The position numbers were made by a program, and so were the translations under genes. A stretch of DNA of 64,000 nt, from positions 1,426,001 through 1,490,000 of the forward strand of contig NZ_JAGPYQ010000001.1 in NCBI RefSeq assembly GCF_018070025.1, read 5' to 3'. Position 1 is the stretch's first letter. Each line of letters opens with the position of its first letter. This stretch comes from Streptomyces liliiviolaceus. GTDB taxonomy: Bacteria > Actinomycetota > Actinomycetes > Streptomycetales > Streptomycetaceae. The notes below the pieces were generated by a model. The model was not told where the DNA came from, did not search any database, and worked only from the letters and a program-made list of their open reading frames with translations. Below are positions 49,551-58,094 of this stretch, one piece after another.

Positions 49551-51227
49551 TCAGGCGGGGTCGCCCGTCGACACGTAGAGCTGGATCTTCGGCACGCTCT
49601 TGGGGTCGACGTCCGTCCCCGCCTCGGGGATCTGGGTCATGACCGTGCCCTCGCCGTAGGCGTTCTCGTCCACCGACTTGGCCTCGTACTGCCAGCCCGC
49701 AGCCTGGAAGCACGCCTTCACGGACTCGATGTTCTTGAACTTGAAGTCCGGGACCTTGATCTTGTCGGCGTCGTTGTACGACTCGTCGGGCTCCGTGCAC
49801 TGGGTCGAGTCGATCTTCTTCGTGGTGTCCGGGCCCTTGTGGTTCTCCCCGGCCGCCTCCTCGGAGGCCGACGCGCGGGCACTGTTGGCGGCGTCCGTCT
49901 TCTTGTCGTCGTCGCCACCGCCCATCGACAGAGCGGTGATCAGCCCGCCGATGGCGAGCAGCGCGACGACGATCGAGCCCACGATCACCGGCATGTTGCT
50001 CTTGCGTCCACCACCGGACCCGCCCGCGGACTGCGGGGACATCGTGTACGGCGGCGGGGTCGTCAGACCCTGCTGCGGGCTGTACGCGGCGGTCTGGTGC
50101 GGCGTCGGATAGCCGCCCTGCTGCGGATAGCCGTACGACGGAGTCGGCGCGTGCGCGGGATTCGGCGCCGGGGTGGGCGCGGGCGTCGACGGGCCGTAGG
50201 GGCCGGGCTGGTACGGCGTCTGCACGTTGCCCTGCGGTGTCTGCGCCGAATGGTCGACCGGCGGGAACACCGCGGAGCCCACACCGGCTCCGCTGGACGT
50301 CTGCACGCCCGGCACGATGCTCGGGGGCACGGCCTGCACGGACTGGGCCACGCGCAGGCACTCGTCACGCATCGACTCCGCGTTGACGAAGCGCTCGTTC
50401 GGGTTCTTCTTCAGCGCGCGGGCGATCAGCGCGTCCACGGCCGGCGGCAGCGAGCGGTTGACCGAGGAGGCCGCGACGGGCGTCTCCTGGACGTGCGCGT
50501 ACGCGATGGCCAGCGGCGAGTCCGCCTCGAACGGCAGCCGCCCGGTGACCAGTTGGAAGAGCATGATCCCGACCGAGTACAGGTCGGAGCGGGCGTCGAC
50601 ACCGCGGCCGAGGGCCTGCTCGGGGGAGAGGTACTGCGGGGTGCCGACGACCATGCCGGTCTGGGTCATGGAGGTCACACCGGACTGCATGGCGCGGGCG
50701 ATGCCGAAGTCCATCACCTTGACCACGCCGCGCTTCGTCATCATGACGTTGCCCGGCTTGATGTCGCGGTGGACCAGCCCCATCTCGTGGCTGATCTCCA
50801 GAGCGGCCAGCACGTCCGCGGTGATCTTCAGGGCCTTGTCGACGGGCATCGCGCCGTACTGCGCGACGTCCTGGTCGAGGACCGAGCCGAGCGGACGGCC
50901 CTCCACGTACTCCATGACGATGTACGGGGTCGGCGCACCGGAGCCGCCGTCGAGCTGGGTGTCCTCGCCGGTGTCGAAGACCGAGACGATGTTCGTGTGC
51001 GTGAGCTTGGCCACCGACTGGGCCTCGCGGCGGAAACGCTCGCGGAAGGCCTGCTCACGGCCGAGGTCGGTGTGCAGTGTCTTGATCGCGACCTGTCGGT
51101 CGAGCACCGAGTCGTAGGCGAGGTGCACCGACGCCATGCCGCCCTCGCCGAGCAGGTCGCGCAGTTGATAGCGCCCGCCGGCGACCGATCGCCCCACGTA
51201 CCGGCCGTGTGCGCCGTCCTGGCTCAT
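49551..51227 (-). CDS. Membrane Ser/Thr kinase with one PASTA domain
   Basis: 558 residues. GEGGMASV (27-34), Lys49, HRDIKPGN (153-160), DFG (173-175), activation loop SGVTSMTQTGMVVGTPQYLSPEQA. A Pro/Tyr/Gln-rich linker of about 110 residues, a transmembrane helix (VIVGSIVVALLAIGGLITAL), and a short outer part with a single PASTA-like domain (VPDFKFKNIESVKACFQAAGW..VMTQIPEAGTDVDPKS) follow. Corresponds by order to SCO3821. Divergent from another kinase, a conserved pair. Confidence 0.95.
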   Translation of the reverse strand: MSQDGAHGRYVGRSVAGGRYQLRDLLGEGGMASVHLAYDSVLDRQVAIKTLHTDLGREQAFRERFRREAQSVAKLTHTNIVSVFDTGEDTQLDGGSGAPTPYIVMEYVEGRPLGSVLDQDVAQYGAMPVDKALKITADVLAALEISHEMGLVHRDIKPGNVMMTKRGVVKVMDFGIARAMQSGVTSMTQTGMVVGTPQYLSPEQALGRGVDARSDLYSVGIMLFQLVTGRLPFEADSPLAIAYAHVQETPVAASSVNRSLPPAVDALIARALKKNPNERFVNAESMRDECLRVAQSVQAVPPSIVPGVQTSSGAGVGSAVFPPVDHSAQTPQGNVQTPYQPGPYGPSTPAPTPAPNPAHAPTPSYGYPQQGGYPTPHQTAAYSPQQGLTTPPPYTMSPQSAGGSGGGRKSNMPVIVGSIVVALLAIGGLITALSMGGGDDDKKTDAANSARASASEEAAGENHKGPDTTKKIDSTQCTEPDESYNDADKIKVPDFKFKNIESVKACFQAAGWQYEAKSVDENAYGEGTVMTQIPEAGTDVDPKSVPKIQLYVSTGDPA

Positions 51228-51580
51228 CTTTCTGCGTCCCCCATCGGCAGTGCGTCGTCACGCGGGTGAAAGTCGTCCGGTGCGGCTCCCGCGGCCGGTG
51301 ATCTCTGGTGTTATTCCGGCCAAGTCTGCCGGAGGGCACTGACACGTCAAGCTCAGTGCCCGTTCCGTGACCGTACGCGAAGGAAGCGTCGCGGAAGCGT
51401 TACAGGTGCTGTACGGCCGGTACACACAATGTGCACCCGCGGACCGGCCGCGGGTTCCGCGAGCGGGTCCATCACGGACCGGCGGTTCGCGTGGAGGCTG
51501 TAGCGTGGCCCGACGGAGACCGTAACAACCACCGCGCGTACTACGTCGACCGGTGCGGACAGAAACGACGGCGAGGACTG
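51228..51580. promoter_or_regulatory. Divergent promoter region of two kinase genes with two hairpins
   Basis: No gene seen. TCCGGC-CAAGTCT-GCCGGA (51315-51333) directly abuts GGGCACTGA...TCAGTGCCC (51334-51342 with 51353-51361). Confidence 0.5.
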
Positions 51581-53134
51581 ATGGCACAGCAGCAGCGCGC
51601 TCAGGGCCCGTCCGACCCCGAGGCGACTGGCGGCGGTATGTCAGATGCGCCGGAGTTGTGGGGTAACGGCGGACTGGTCGGGGACGGCCGGTATCGGCTG
51701 ACCCACAGACTCGGCCGGGGCGGTATGGCCGAGGTGTTCGCGGCCGAGGACGTCCGGCTGGGACGGACCGTGGCGGTCAAGCTGCTCCGTTCCGACCTGG
51801 CCGAGGACCCGACCTCGAAGGCCCGCTTCACACGCGAGGCCCAGTCGGTCGCCGGCCTCAACCACCATGCGGTGGTGGCGGTCTACGACTCGGGCGAGGA
51901 CGTCCTCCCCCACCAGGTCGTCCCGTACATCGTGATGGAGCTCGTCGAGGGCCGCACGATCCGCGACCTCCTGATCAACGCCGAGGCCCCGGGGCCCGAG
52001 CAGGCGCTGATCATCGTCTCCGGTGTGCTCGAAGCGCTCGCCTACTCGCACCAGCACGGCATCGTGCACCGGGACATCAAGCCCGCGAACGTGATCATCA
52101 CCGACACCGGTGCGGTGAAGGTGATGGACTTCGGCATCGCGCGCGCCCTGCACGGCGCCCAGTCGACGATGACCCAGACCGGCATGGTCATGGGCACGCC
52201 CCAGTACCTCTCCCCGGAGCAGGCGCTCGGCAAGGCGGTCGACCACCGCAGCGACCTGTACGCGACGGGCTGTCTGCTCTACGAACTCCTCGCGCTGCGG
52301 CCCCCGTTCACCGGTGAGACCCCGCTTTCGGTGGTCTACCAGCACGTCCAGGACATTCCGGTGCCGCCGTCCGAGGTCTCGGACGCGACGCCGCCGGAGC
52401 TCGACGGCCTGGTCATGCGCTCCCTCGCGAAGGAGCCGGACGACCGGTTCCAGACCGCCGAGGAGATGCGCGGACTCGTCCAGTACGGGCTGCAGATGCT
52501 GTACGACCAGGGCGGCCACACCGGCACCTGGAACACCGGCCCGGTGGCCGCGCACGAGGGCATGAGCACTCCGGCGCACGGTCTCGCGGGCGCGGCCGGG
52601 CTGCCGCACCCCGGTGACTCGGGCACCGCCCAGATCCCGTCACCGCTGCTGCCCCCGGGCATGGGCGGAGGCGACGACGGCGGCTTCGAGGGACACGGCA
52701 ACCACGGCAGCGGTCGCGGCAAGATGTGGATCCTCGCCGTCTTCGCGGTGATAGCGATCGCCGCGGGTGTGGCGCTGGCGCTGAACGGCGGTGGCGACGG
52801 CGGTGGCGGGGCGGGCACGAAGACGACGCCGACCGCCTCGGAGAGCGAGAAGGACACCACCCCGAGCGAGGACACCTCGGACGAGCCGACGGACGAGGAG
52901 ACGGACGAGGACACGAGCACGGGCGGCAACTCGGACTACACGCCGTCGTACGAGCCGTCGCCGACCTACTCGCCCTCGCCCACCGAGTCGAAGCCCTCGG
53001 CCGACCCCACGACGAAGGAGCCCACTCCGACGGAGACGGAGGAGGAGCCGACTCCCACGGAGGAGGAGCCGACCGCGTCCGAACCGGCGGACGACGGTGG
53101 CAACACGAACGGCGAGCCGGGCGCCGAGGGCTGA
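51581..53134 (+). CDS. Membrane Ser/Thr kinase with acidic Pro/Thr-rich outer tail
   Basis: 517 residues. GRGGMAEV (45-52), Lys67, HRDIKPAN (163-170), DFG (183-185), loop STMTQTGMVMGTPQYLSPEQA. Transmembrane helix 382-402 (WILAVFAVIAIAAGVALAL), then about 115 residues of Glu, Asp, Pro, Ser and Thr repeats (SYEPSPTYSPSPTE, EPTPTEEEPT) with no PASTA domain. The tail may span the wall rather than bind a ligand. Corresponds by order to SCO3820. ATG follows GAGGA. Confidence 0.95.
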   Translation: MAQQQRAQGPSDPEATGGGMSDAPELWGNGGLVGDGRYRLTHRLGRGGMAEVFAAEDVRLGRTVAVKLLRSDLAEDPTSKARFTREAQSVAGLNHHAVVAVYDSGEDVLPHQVVPYIVMELVEGRTIRDLLINAEAPGPEQALIIVSGVLEALAYSHQHGIVHRDIKPANVIITDTGAVKVMDFGIARALHGAQSTMTQTGMVMGTPQYLSPEQALGKAVDHRSDLYATGCLLYELLALRPPFTGETPLSVVYQHVQDIPVPPSEVSDATPPELDGLVMRSLAKEPDDRFQTAEEMRGLVQYGLQMLYDQGGHTGTWNTGPVAAHEGMSTPAHGLAGAAGLPHPGDSGTAQIPSPLLPPGMGGGDDGGFEGHGNHGSGRGKMWILAVFAVIAIAAGVALALNGGGDGGGGAGTKTTPTASESEKDTTPSEDTSDEPTDEETDEDTSTGGNSDYTPSYEPSPTYSPSPTESKPSADPTTKEPTPTETEEEPTPTEEEPTASEPADDGGNTNGEPGAEG

Positions 53135-53180
53135 CCGGCCCGACCGCGCCCCGCACCCCGTACCTGAAGGAACGTCCCCC

Positions 53181-53220
53181 ACGCGCGCGTGGAGCCCGAA
53201 AACGGGCTCCACGCGCGCGT
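53181..53220. terminator. Bidirectional terminator
   Basis: Perfect 18-bp stem (ACGCGCGCGTGGAGCCCG and its complement) with AAAA loop between convergent genes. Confidence 0.9.
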
Positions 53221-53262
53221 GCCGTTCGTCCGGGGCCCGGCGGGGAGCGGTGGCGGGGGGCC

Positions 53263-54288
53263 TCACCCCACGAACGCCTCGCACACCGCGTCGTACTCCC
53301 GTGTCCACCACACCGCCAGCGCGGAGGCCGCGGGGAACTGCGGGTCGGCCCGGGTGTCCCCGCGTTCGTAGTGCCAGCGCAGTATCCAGAAGTCGTTCAG
53401 ACGCTCCCACCACACCCGGTGCACGGCGGCCGAGAGTTCGGCCGGGGTGGCCCGTGCGGAGCGGCGGTACGCGCGCGCGTAGGCCCGTACCTTCGGCAGG
53501 TCGAGCGTGCCGGCGGGGCGTACGAAGAAGATCACGGCGGCCCGCACCGCCTCCTCGGCCTGCGGCTGGACGCCGAGCCGGTCCCAGTCGACGATCGCGG
53601 CGGGGGCACTTCCTCTGTAGAGCACGTTGAAGGGGTGGAAGTCCCCGTGCACCCAGCCCACCGAACCGCCGCGCGGGGGCAGCCGGTCCGCGTGCCGCTC
53701 CAGGAGGGTGCGCCGCTCCAGGAGACGGTGCCGGGCCAGTTCGTCGAAGGTGTCGGCCGGGCGGTGACGGCGTACCCGGGCGAGCAGGTCGTCGATGAGC
53801 GCGAAGGTGTCCACGGGGTCGGCGCTGTCGGCCCGCTCCTCGGACTCCCGTGGCGGCATCACCTGCTCCAGGGACGCGTGGACGACCCCCAGGAGGGCGC
53901 CGAGGCGGCGGCACTGCTCGGGGGTGAGCTGGGCGCCGCTGCGGTGGCGTCCGTCGACCCAGGGGTGCAGGGCGTACGCGTGGCCGCCGATCACGGCGAC
54001 CGTGCGGCCGTCCCTGCCGGTCAGCGGCGGCGCCACCGGGACGCCCAGATCGGCGAGCCGCTGGGTCGCGCGGTGCTGTCGGGCGATCGCCGCGGGGTCG
54101 GCCGTCTCGGGGTCGAAGTGGTGCTTGAGGAAGTACCGGCCCCGGGTGGTGGCGAGCCGGTAGCCGCGGTTGAGCAGCCCCTGGTCGACGGGTTTGCAGG
54201 TCAGCGGAGCCCCGGCGGCGTACCGGCGCAGCAGGGCGCCCAGCGGGGGTGCGGGAGAGGGAGCGGGTGAAACAGATGAGCGCGGCAC
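53263..54288 (-). CDS. Aminoglycoside phosphotransferase-fold (APH) protein
   Basis: 341 residues. Shows ATP-site Lys in RYFLKHHFD, the catalytic loop VGWVHGDFHPFNVLY (Brenner-type HGDxxxxN) and AIVDWDRLG as the metal-binding Asp. Related to choline/homoserine kinase-like phosphotransferases (CotH/HomB type); substrate is not evident and antibiotic resistance should not be assumed. Upstream region carries no strong ribosome binding site. Confidence 0.88.
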   Translation of the reverse strand: MPRSSVSPAPSPAPPLGALLRRYAAGAPLTCKPVDQGLLNRGYRLATTRGRYFLKHHFDPETADPAAIARQHRATQRLADLGVPVAPPLTGRDGRTVAVIGGHAYALHPWVDGRHRSGAQLTPEQCRRLGALLGVVHASLEQVMPPRESEERADSADPVDTFALIDDLLARVRRHRPADTFDELARHRLLERRTLLERHADRLPPRGGSVGWVHGDFHPFNVLYRGSAPAAIVDWDRLGVQPQAEEAVRAAVIFFVRPAGTLDLPKVRAYARAYRRSARATPAELSAAVHRVWWERLNDFWILRWHYERGDTRADPQFPAASALAVWWTREYDAVCEAFVG

Positions 54289-54333
54289 GCGCCAGATGTT
54301 AGGGCACCGGAGGGACCCTCCGTATCGTGCTCA

Positions 54334-54756
54334 TTACTTATTGTGCTCGTTCGAGTGCTCCATGGCGATGCCCAGGGAGTGCACGGTGGCCATGCTGGGC
54401 GCGATCTCCAGGTAGACCGCCTCGAAAGGGCTGCCGTCCACGCGCAGCGGGCCGGGGCCGAAGCGGGCGAGCTGGGCGTCGGTCGGCTCGGCGCTCTCGC
54501 ACCACCCGACGACCTGGACCGACCAGCGCTCCGTGCCGACGGGGGCGGAGCCCAGGTTGTCCGCGCCGTACGCGACGACACTGCCCGCGCACACCTGGTG
54601 GTGGCCGTGGCCCCGGTGCATCCTCAGCAGGACGCGGTCGCCCACGACGATATGGCGGGCCGGTGCCAGGAAGGGCAGTGCGCGCACGCTGGCCGCCACC
54701 CGGCCGTACTCGACGCGGCCGAGCAGGCCGGCGGCGATGTGCTGGTCGGTCGGCAT
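54334..54756 (-). CDS. Pyridoxamine 5'-phosphate oxidase-like split-barrel protein
   Basis: 140 residues: VEYGRVAASVRALPFLAPARHIVVGDRVLLRMH, CAGSVVAYGADNLG, SVQVVGWCE, and a C-terminal VYLEIAPSMATVHSLGIAM. This pattern fits the flavin- or F420-binding split-barrel superfamily, as small standalone members. ATG chosen; an in-frame TTG nine bases earlier is possible because the GGGGGG lies very near the ATG. Convergent with nothing; follows the response regulator in the opposite orientation order. Confidence 0.75.
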   Translation of the reverse strand: MPTDQHIAAGLLGRVEYGRVAASVRALPFLAPARHIVVGDRVLLRMHRGHGHHQVCAGSVVAYGADNLGSAPVGTERWSVQVVGWCESAEPTDAQLARFGPGPLRVDGSPFEAVYLEIAPSMATVHSLGIAMEHSNEHNK

Positions 54757-54863
54757 GCCCCCCAATCTGCGGCACCGGGGGAGCCGGGAGAAGAGGCCGC
54801 CGGGCCCCCGCGGGCGGGCCGTAGGTCCCGTTTCCCGCCGCTCGCCGCGAGGGGGGCTTCAGC

Positions 54864-55526
54864 TCACTGCCGGCGGCCCGCCTGCATCCGGGCCACATAG
54901 GCGGCCGCCTGCGCGCGCCGCTCCATGCCGAGTTTGGCCAGCAGGCTGGAGACGTAGTTCTTGATGGTCTTCTCGGCGAGGTGCAGCCGCTCGCCGATCA
55001 CGCGGTTGGTCAGCCCCTCGCCGATCAGGTCGAGGATCCTGCGCTCCTGGTCGGTGAGCTTGGCGAGCCTGGCGTCCCCCTTGGGGCTGCCCCCGTCGCG
55101 CAGCCGCTCCAGGACGCGGGCCGTCGCCTCCGGGTCGAGCAGGGACTTGCCGGCCGCCACGTCACGGATCGCCGAGAGCAGTTCGTCGCCGCGGATCGCC
55201 TTGAGCGCGTAGCCCGAGGCGCCCGCCATGATCGCGTCGAAGAGGGCCTCGTCGTCGGCGTAGGAGGTCAGCATCAGGCACTTGATCGACTCGTCCTTGG
55301 AGCGGATCTCGCGGCAGACCTCCACTCCGCTGCCGTCCGGCAGCCGTACGTCCAGCACGGCGACGTCGGGGCGGGTGGCCGGAATTCGCGCCAGCGCGTC
55401 GGCCGCCGTACCGGCCTCGCCGACCACCTCGATGTCGTCCTCCATCGAGAGCAGCTCATGAACTCCCCGGCGGACCACTTCATGGTCGTCGAGAAGAAAA
55501 ACAGTGATTTTTCCCTCTTCGCGCAC
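54864..55526 (-). CDS. NarL/LuxR-family response regulator (DevR-like)
   Basis: 220 residues. Receiver domain with acidic pair D13/D14, phospho-acceptor D59 (AVLDVRLPDG), MLTSYADDEA and Lys in YALKAIRG; C-terminal LuxR HTH (LTDQERRILDLIGEGLTNRVIGERLHLAEKTIKNYVSSLLAKLGM). The Lys-Thr-Ile-Lys-Asn recognition helix resembles DevR/DosR. GTG start is a choice among several. No histidine kinase is adjacent, so it is an orphan here. Corresponds to SCO3818 by order. Divergent from bkd operon 2. Confidence 0.92.
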   Translation of the reverse strand: MREEGKITVFLLDDHEVVRRGVHELLSMEDDIEVVGEAGTAADALARIPATRPDVAVLDVRLPDGSGVEVCREIRSKDESIKCLMLTSYADDEALFDAIMAGASGYALKAIRGDELLSAIRDVAAGKSLLDPEATARVLERLRDGGSPKGDARLAKLTDQERRILDLIGEGLTNRVIGERLHLAEKTIKNYVSSLLAKLGMERRAQAAAYVARMQAGRRQ

Positions 55527-55676
55527 GGAGTCAGTCTCACACACGATCTTTCCGCTTGCGCCAGTCGAGCCCTTCCCGTCCCCGGGGTGACCGGGATAAC
55601 GTGCCGGTGTTCCGGCCCCCTGCCAGGCTGTTACCAGTGCTGTGACCAGCGACTGTTCCCGACGTGTGCGAACTAG

Positions 55677-55751
55677 TTGGAAGTCCGAGTGGAAAGTACT
55701 TGGAACTCCGAGCAAAAACGCAGGTCAGGAGGGGTTTCACAGAATTGTGAA
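55677..55751. promoter_or_regulatory. Repeats in bkd operon 2 promoter region
   Basis: TTGGAAGTCCGAG (55677-55689) and TTGGAACTCCGAG (55700-55712), 23 bases apart, then inverted repeat TTCACA-GAAT-TGTGAA (55736-55751). None resembles the PaaR or BkdR candidates of operon 1. Confidence 0.45.
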
Positions 55752-55934
55752 GCACTGGGTAACGTGCTTGTTGCAGGGCGCTCGCCGGGGCACCTGTCAC
55801 GCCTGTTCCCGGCCGAGGGCACCCACCCCGTGCACGGGTACGAGGACCAGGCGAGCCGCTCCCCCGGCTCTCGACGAGCTGGGGGAACCCCAGTTCCCGG
55901 CAACCCCGGGGGCCGGACCGACGGAGGAGCACAC

Positions 55935-57107
55935 GTGACCGTGGAGAGCACTGCCGCGCGCAAGCCGCGACGCAGCGCCGGTACAAAGCGCACCGCTGCG
56001 AAGAAGTCGCCGGGCGCCCGGCCGGACCTCGTACAGCTGCTGACCCCCGAGGGGAAGCGCGTCAAGAATGGCGAATATGACGCGTACGTAGCCGACATCA
56101 CCCCCGAAGAGCTGCGCGGCCTGTACCGCGACATGGTGCTCACCCGGCGCTTCGACGCCGAGGCCACCTCCCTGCAGCGCCAGGGCGAGCTGGGCCTGTG
56201 GGCCTCGCTGCTCGGCCAGGAGGCCGCCCAGATCGGCTCCGGGCGGGCCACCCGCGAGGACGACTACGTCTTCCCGACCTACCGCGAGCACGGCGTCGCG
56301 TGGTGCCGCGGCGTCGACCCGGCCAACCTGCTCGGCATGTTCCGCGGCGTGAACAACGGCGGCTGGGACCCGAACAGCAACAACTTCCACCTGTACACGA
56401 TCGTCATCGGCTCGCAGACGCTGCACGCCACCGGCTACGCCATGGGCGTCGCCAAGGACGGCGCCGACTCGGCCGTGATCGCGTACTTCGGGGACGGCGC
56501 CTCCAGCCAGGGCGACGTCGCCGAATCGTTCACCTTCTCCGCGGTCTACAACGCGCCCGTCGTGTTCTTCTGCCAGAACAACCAGTGGGCGATCTCCGAG
56601 CCCACCGAGCGCCAGACCCGCGTCCCGCTCTACCAGCGCGCGCAGGGGTACGGCTTCCCGGGCGTCCGCGTCGACGGCAACGACGTCCTCGCCTGCCTCG
56701 CCGTCACGAAGTGGGCGCTGGAGCGGGCCCGCAGGGGCGAGGGACCGACCCTCGTCGAGGCGTACACCTACCGCATGGGCGCCCACACCACCTCCGACGA
56801 CCCGACCAAGTACCGGGCCGACGAGGAGCGCGAGGCCTGGGAGGCGAAGGACCCGATCCAGCGCCTGCGCACGTACCTGGAGGCCTCAAACCACGCGGAC
56901 GAGGGATTCTTCGCGGAACTCGAAGCCGAGAGCGAGGCGTTGGGCAAACGAGTACGCGAAGTCGTCCGTGCCATGCCGGACCCGGACCGCTTCGCCATCT
57001 TCGAGAACGCGTACGCGGACGGGCACGCGCTCGTCGACGAGGAGCGGGCCCAGTTCGCCGCCTACCAGGCGTCGTTCGCCGATGAAGGGGAGGGTATTCA
57101 GCGATGA
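55935..57107 (+). CDS. bkdA2: Branched-chain alpha-ketoacid dehydrogenase E1 alpha (set 2)
   Basis: 390 residues from GTG with GGAGGAG eight bases up. A basic N-terminal extension (ARKPRRSAGTKRTAAKKS) absent from set 1 precedes the E1alpha fold: GQEAAQIGSGRATREDDYVFPTY is its start region, the TPP motif is FGDGASSQGDVAESFTFSA..CQNNQWAIS, and the phospho-loop RMGAHTTSDDPTKY. Substrate-pocket phrase DPNSNNFHLYTIVIGSQ differs from set 1, suggesting different oxoacid preference. ATGA-coupled to E1beta. Confidence 0.95.
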   Translation: MTVESTAARKPRRSAGTKRTAAKKSPGARPDLVQLLTPEGKRVKNGEYDAYVADITPEELRGLYRDMVLTRRFDAEATSLQRQGELGLWASLLGQEAAQIGSGRATREDDYVFPTYREHGVAWCRGVDPANLLGMFRGVNNGGWDPNSNNFHLYTIVIGSQTLHATGYAMGVAKDGADSAVIAYFGDGASSQGDVAESFTFSAVYNAPVVFFCQNNQWAISEPTERQTRVPLYQRAQGYGFPGVRVDGNDVLACLAVTKWALERARRGEGPTLVEAYTYRMGAHTTSDDPTKYRADEEREAWEAKDPIQRLRTYLEASNHADEGFFAELEAESEALGKRVREVVRAMPDPDRFAIFENAYADGHALVDEERAQFAAYQASFADEGEGIQR

Positions 57108-58084
57108 CAGCGGAAAAGATGGCGCTGGCCAAGGCGATCAACGAATCGCTGCGCACGGCCCTCGACGCGGACCCCAAGGTCCTGATCATGGGCGAGGACG
57201 TCGGCAAGCTCGGCGGAGTGTTCCGGGTCACCGACGGCCTGCAGAAGGACTTCGGCGAGGACCGGGTCATCGACACCCCGCTCGCCGAGTCGGGCATCGT
57301 CGGCACCGCGATCGGCCTCGCGCTGCGCGGCTACCGCCCGGTCGTGGAGATCCAGTTCGACGGCTTCGTCTTCCCGGCGTACGACCAGATCGTCACGCAG
57401 CTCGCGAAGATGCACGCGCGGGCGCTCGGCAAGATCAAGCTCCCCGTCGTCATCCGCATCCCGTACGGCGGCGGCATCGGCGCGGTCGAGCACCACTCCG
57501 AGTCCCCCGAGGCGCTGTTCGCGCACGTGGCGGGCCTGAAGGTGGTCTCCCCGTCGAACGCGGGCGACGCCTACTGGATGATGCAGCAGGCCATCCACAG
57601 CGACGACCCGGTGATCTTCTTCGAGCCGAAGCGGCGCTACTGGGACAAGTCCGAGGTGAACCGCGAGGCGATCCCCTCCCCGCTGCACAAGGCGCGTGTG
57701 GTCCGCGAGGGCACCGATCTGACGCTCGCCGCGTACGGGCCGATGGTGAAGGTCTGCCAGGAGGCCGCGGCAGCGGCCCAGGAAGAGGGCAAGTCCCTCG
57801 AAGTGCTGGACCTGCGGTCGATGTCCCCGATCGACTTCGACGCCGTCCAGGCCTCGGTCGAGAAGACCCGCCGCCTGGTCGTGGTGCACGAGGCGCCGGT
57901 GTTCCTCGGGACGGGCGCGGAGATCGCGGCCCGGATCACCGAGCGGTCCTTCTACCACCTGGAGGCGCCGGTGCTGAGGGTCGGCGGCTATCACGCCCCG
58001 TATCCGCCGGCCCGCCTGGAGGACGAGTACCTGCCGGGCCTGGACCGGGTGCTCGACGCCGTCGACCGCTCGCTGGCGTACTGA
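57104..58084 (+). CDS. bkdB2: Branched-chain alpha-ketoacid dehydrogenase E1 beta (set 2)
   Basis: 326 residues; IMGEDVGKLGGVFRVTDGLQ, DTPLAESGIVGTAIGLA, RIPYGGGIGAVEHHSES, DLRSMSPIDFDAVQASV, HEAPVFLGTGAEIAARI. Forms E1 with the overlapping alpha gene. Clearly paralogous to set 1 over the whole length. Confidence 0.96.
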   Translation: MTAEKMALAKAINESLRTALDADPKVLIMGEDVGKLGGVFRVTDGLQKDFGEDRVIDTPLAESGIVGTAIGLALRGYRPVVEIQFDGFVFPAYDQIVTQLAKMHARALGKIKLPVVIRIPYGGGIGAVEHHSESPEALFAHVAGLKVVSPSNAGDAYWMMQQAIHSDDPVIFFEPKRRYWDKSEVNREAIPSPLHKARVVREGTDLTLAAYGPMVKVCQEAAAAAQEEGKSLEVLDLRSMSPIDFDAVQASVEKTRRLVVVHEAPVFLGTGAEIAARITERSFYHLEAPVLRVGGYHAPYPPARLEDEYLPGLDRVLDAVDRSLAY

Positions 58085-58094
58085 GGAGAAGGTC

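Noticed and set aside
53263..54288. Aminoglycoside resistance gene
   Set aside because: Only the general phosphotransferase fold is seen; nothing points to an antibiotic substrate.
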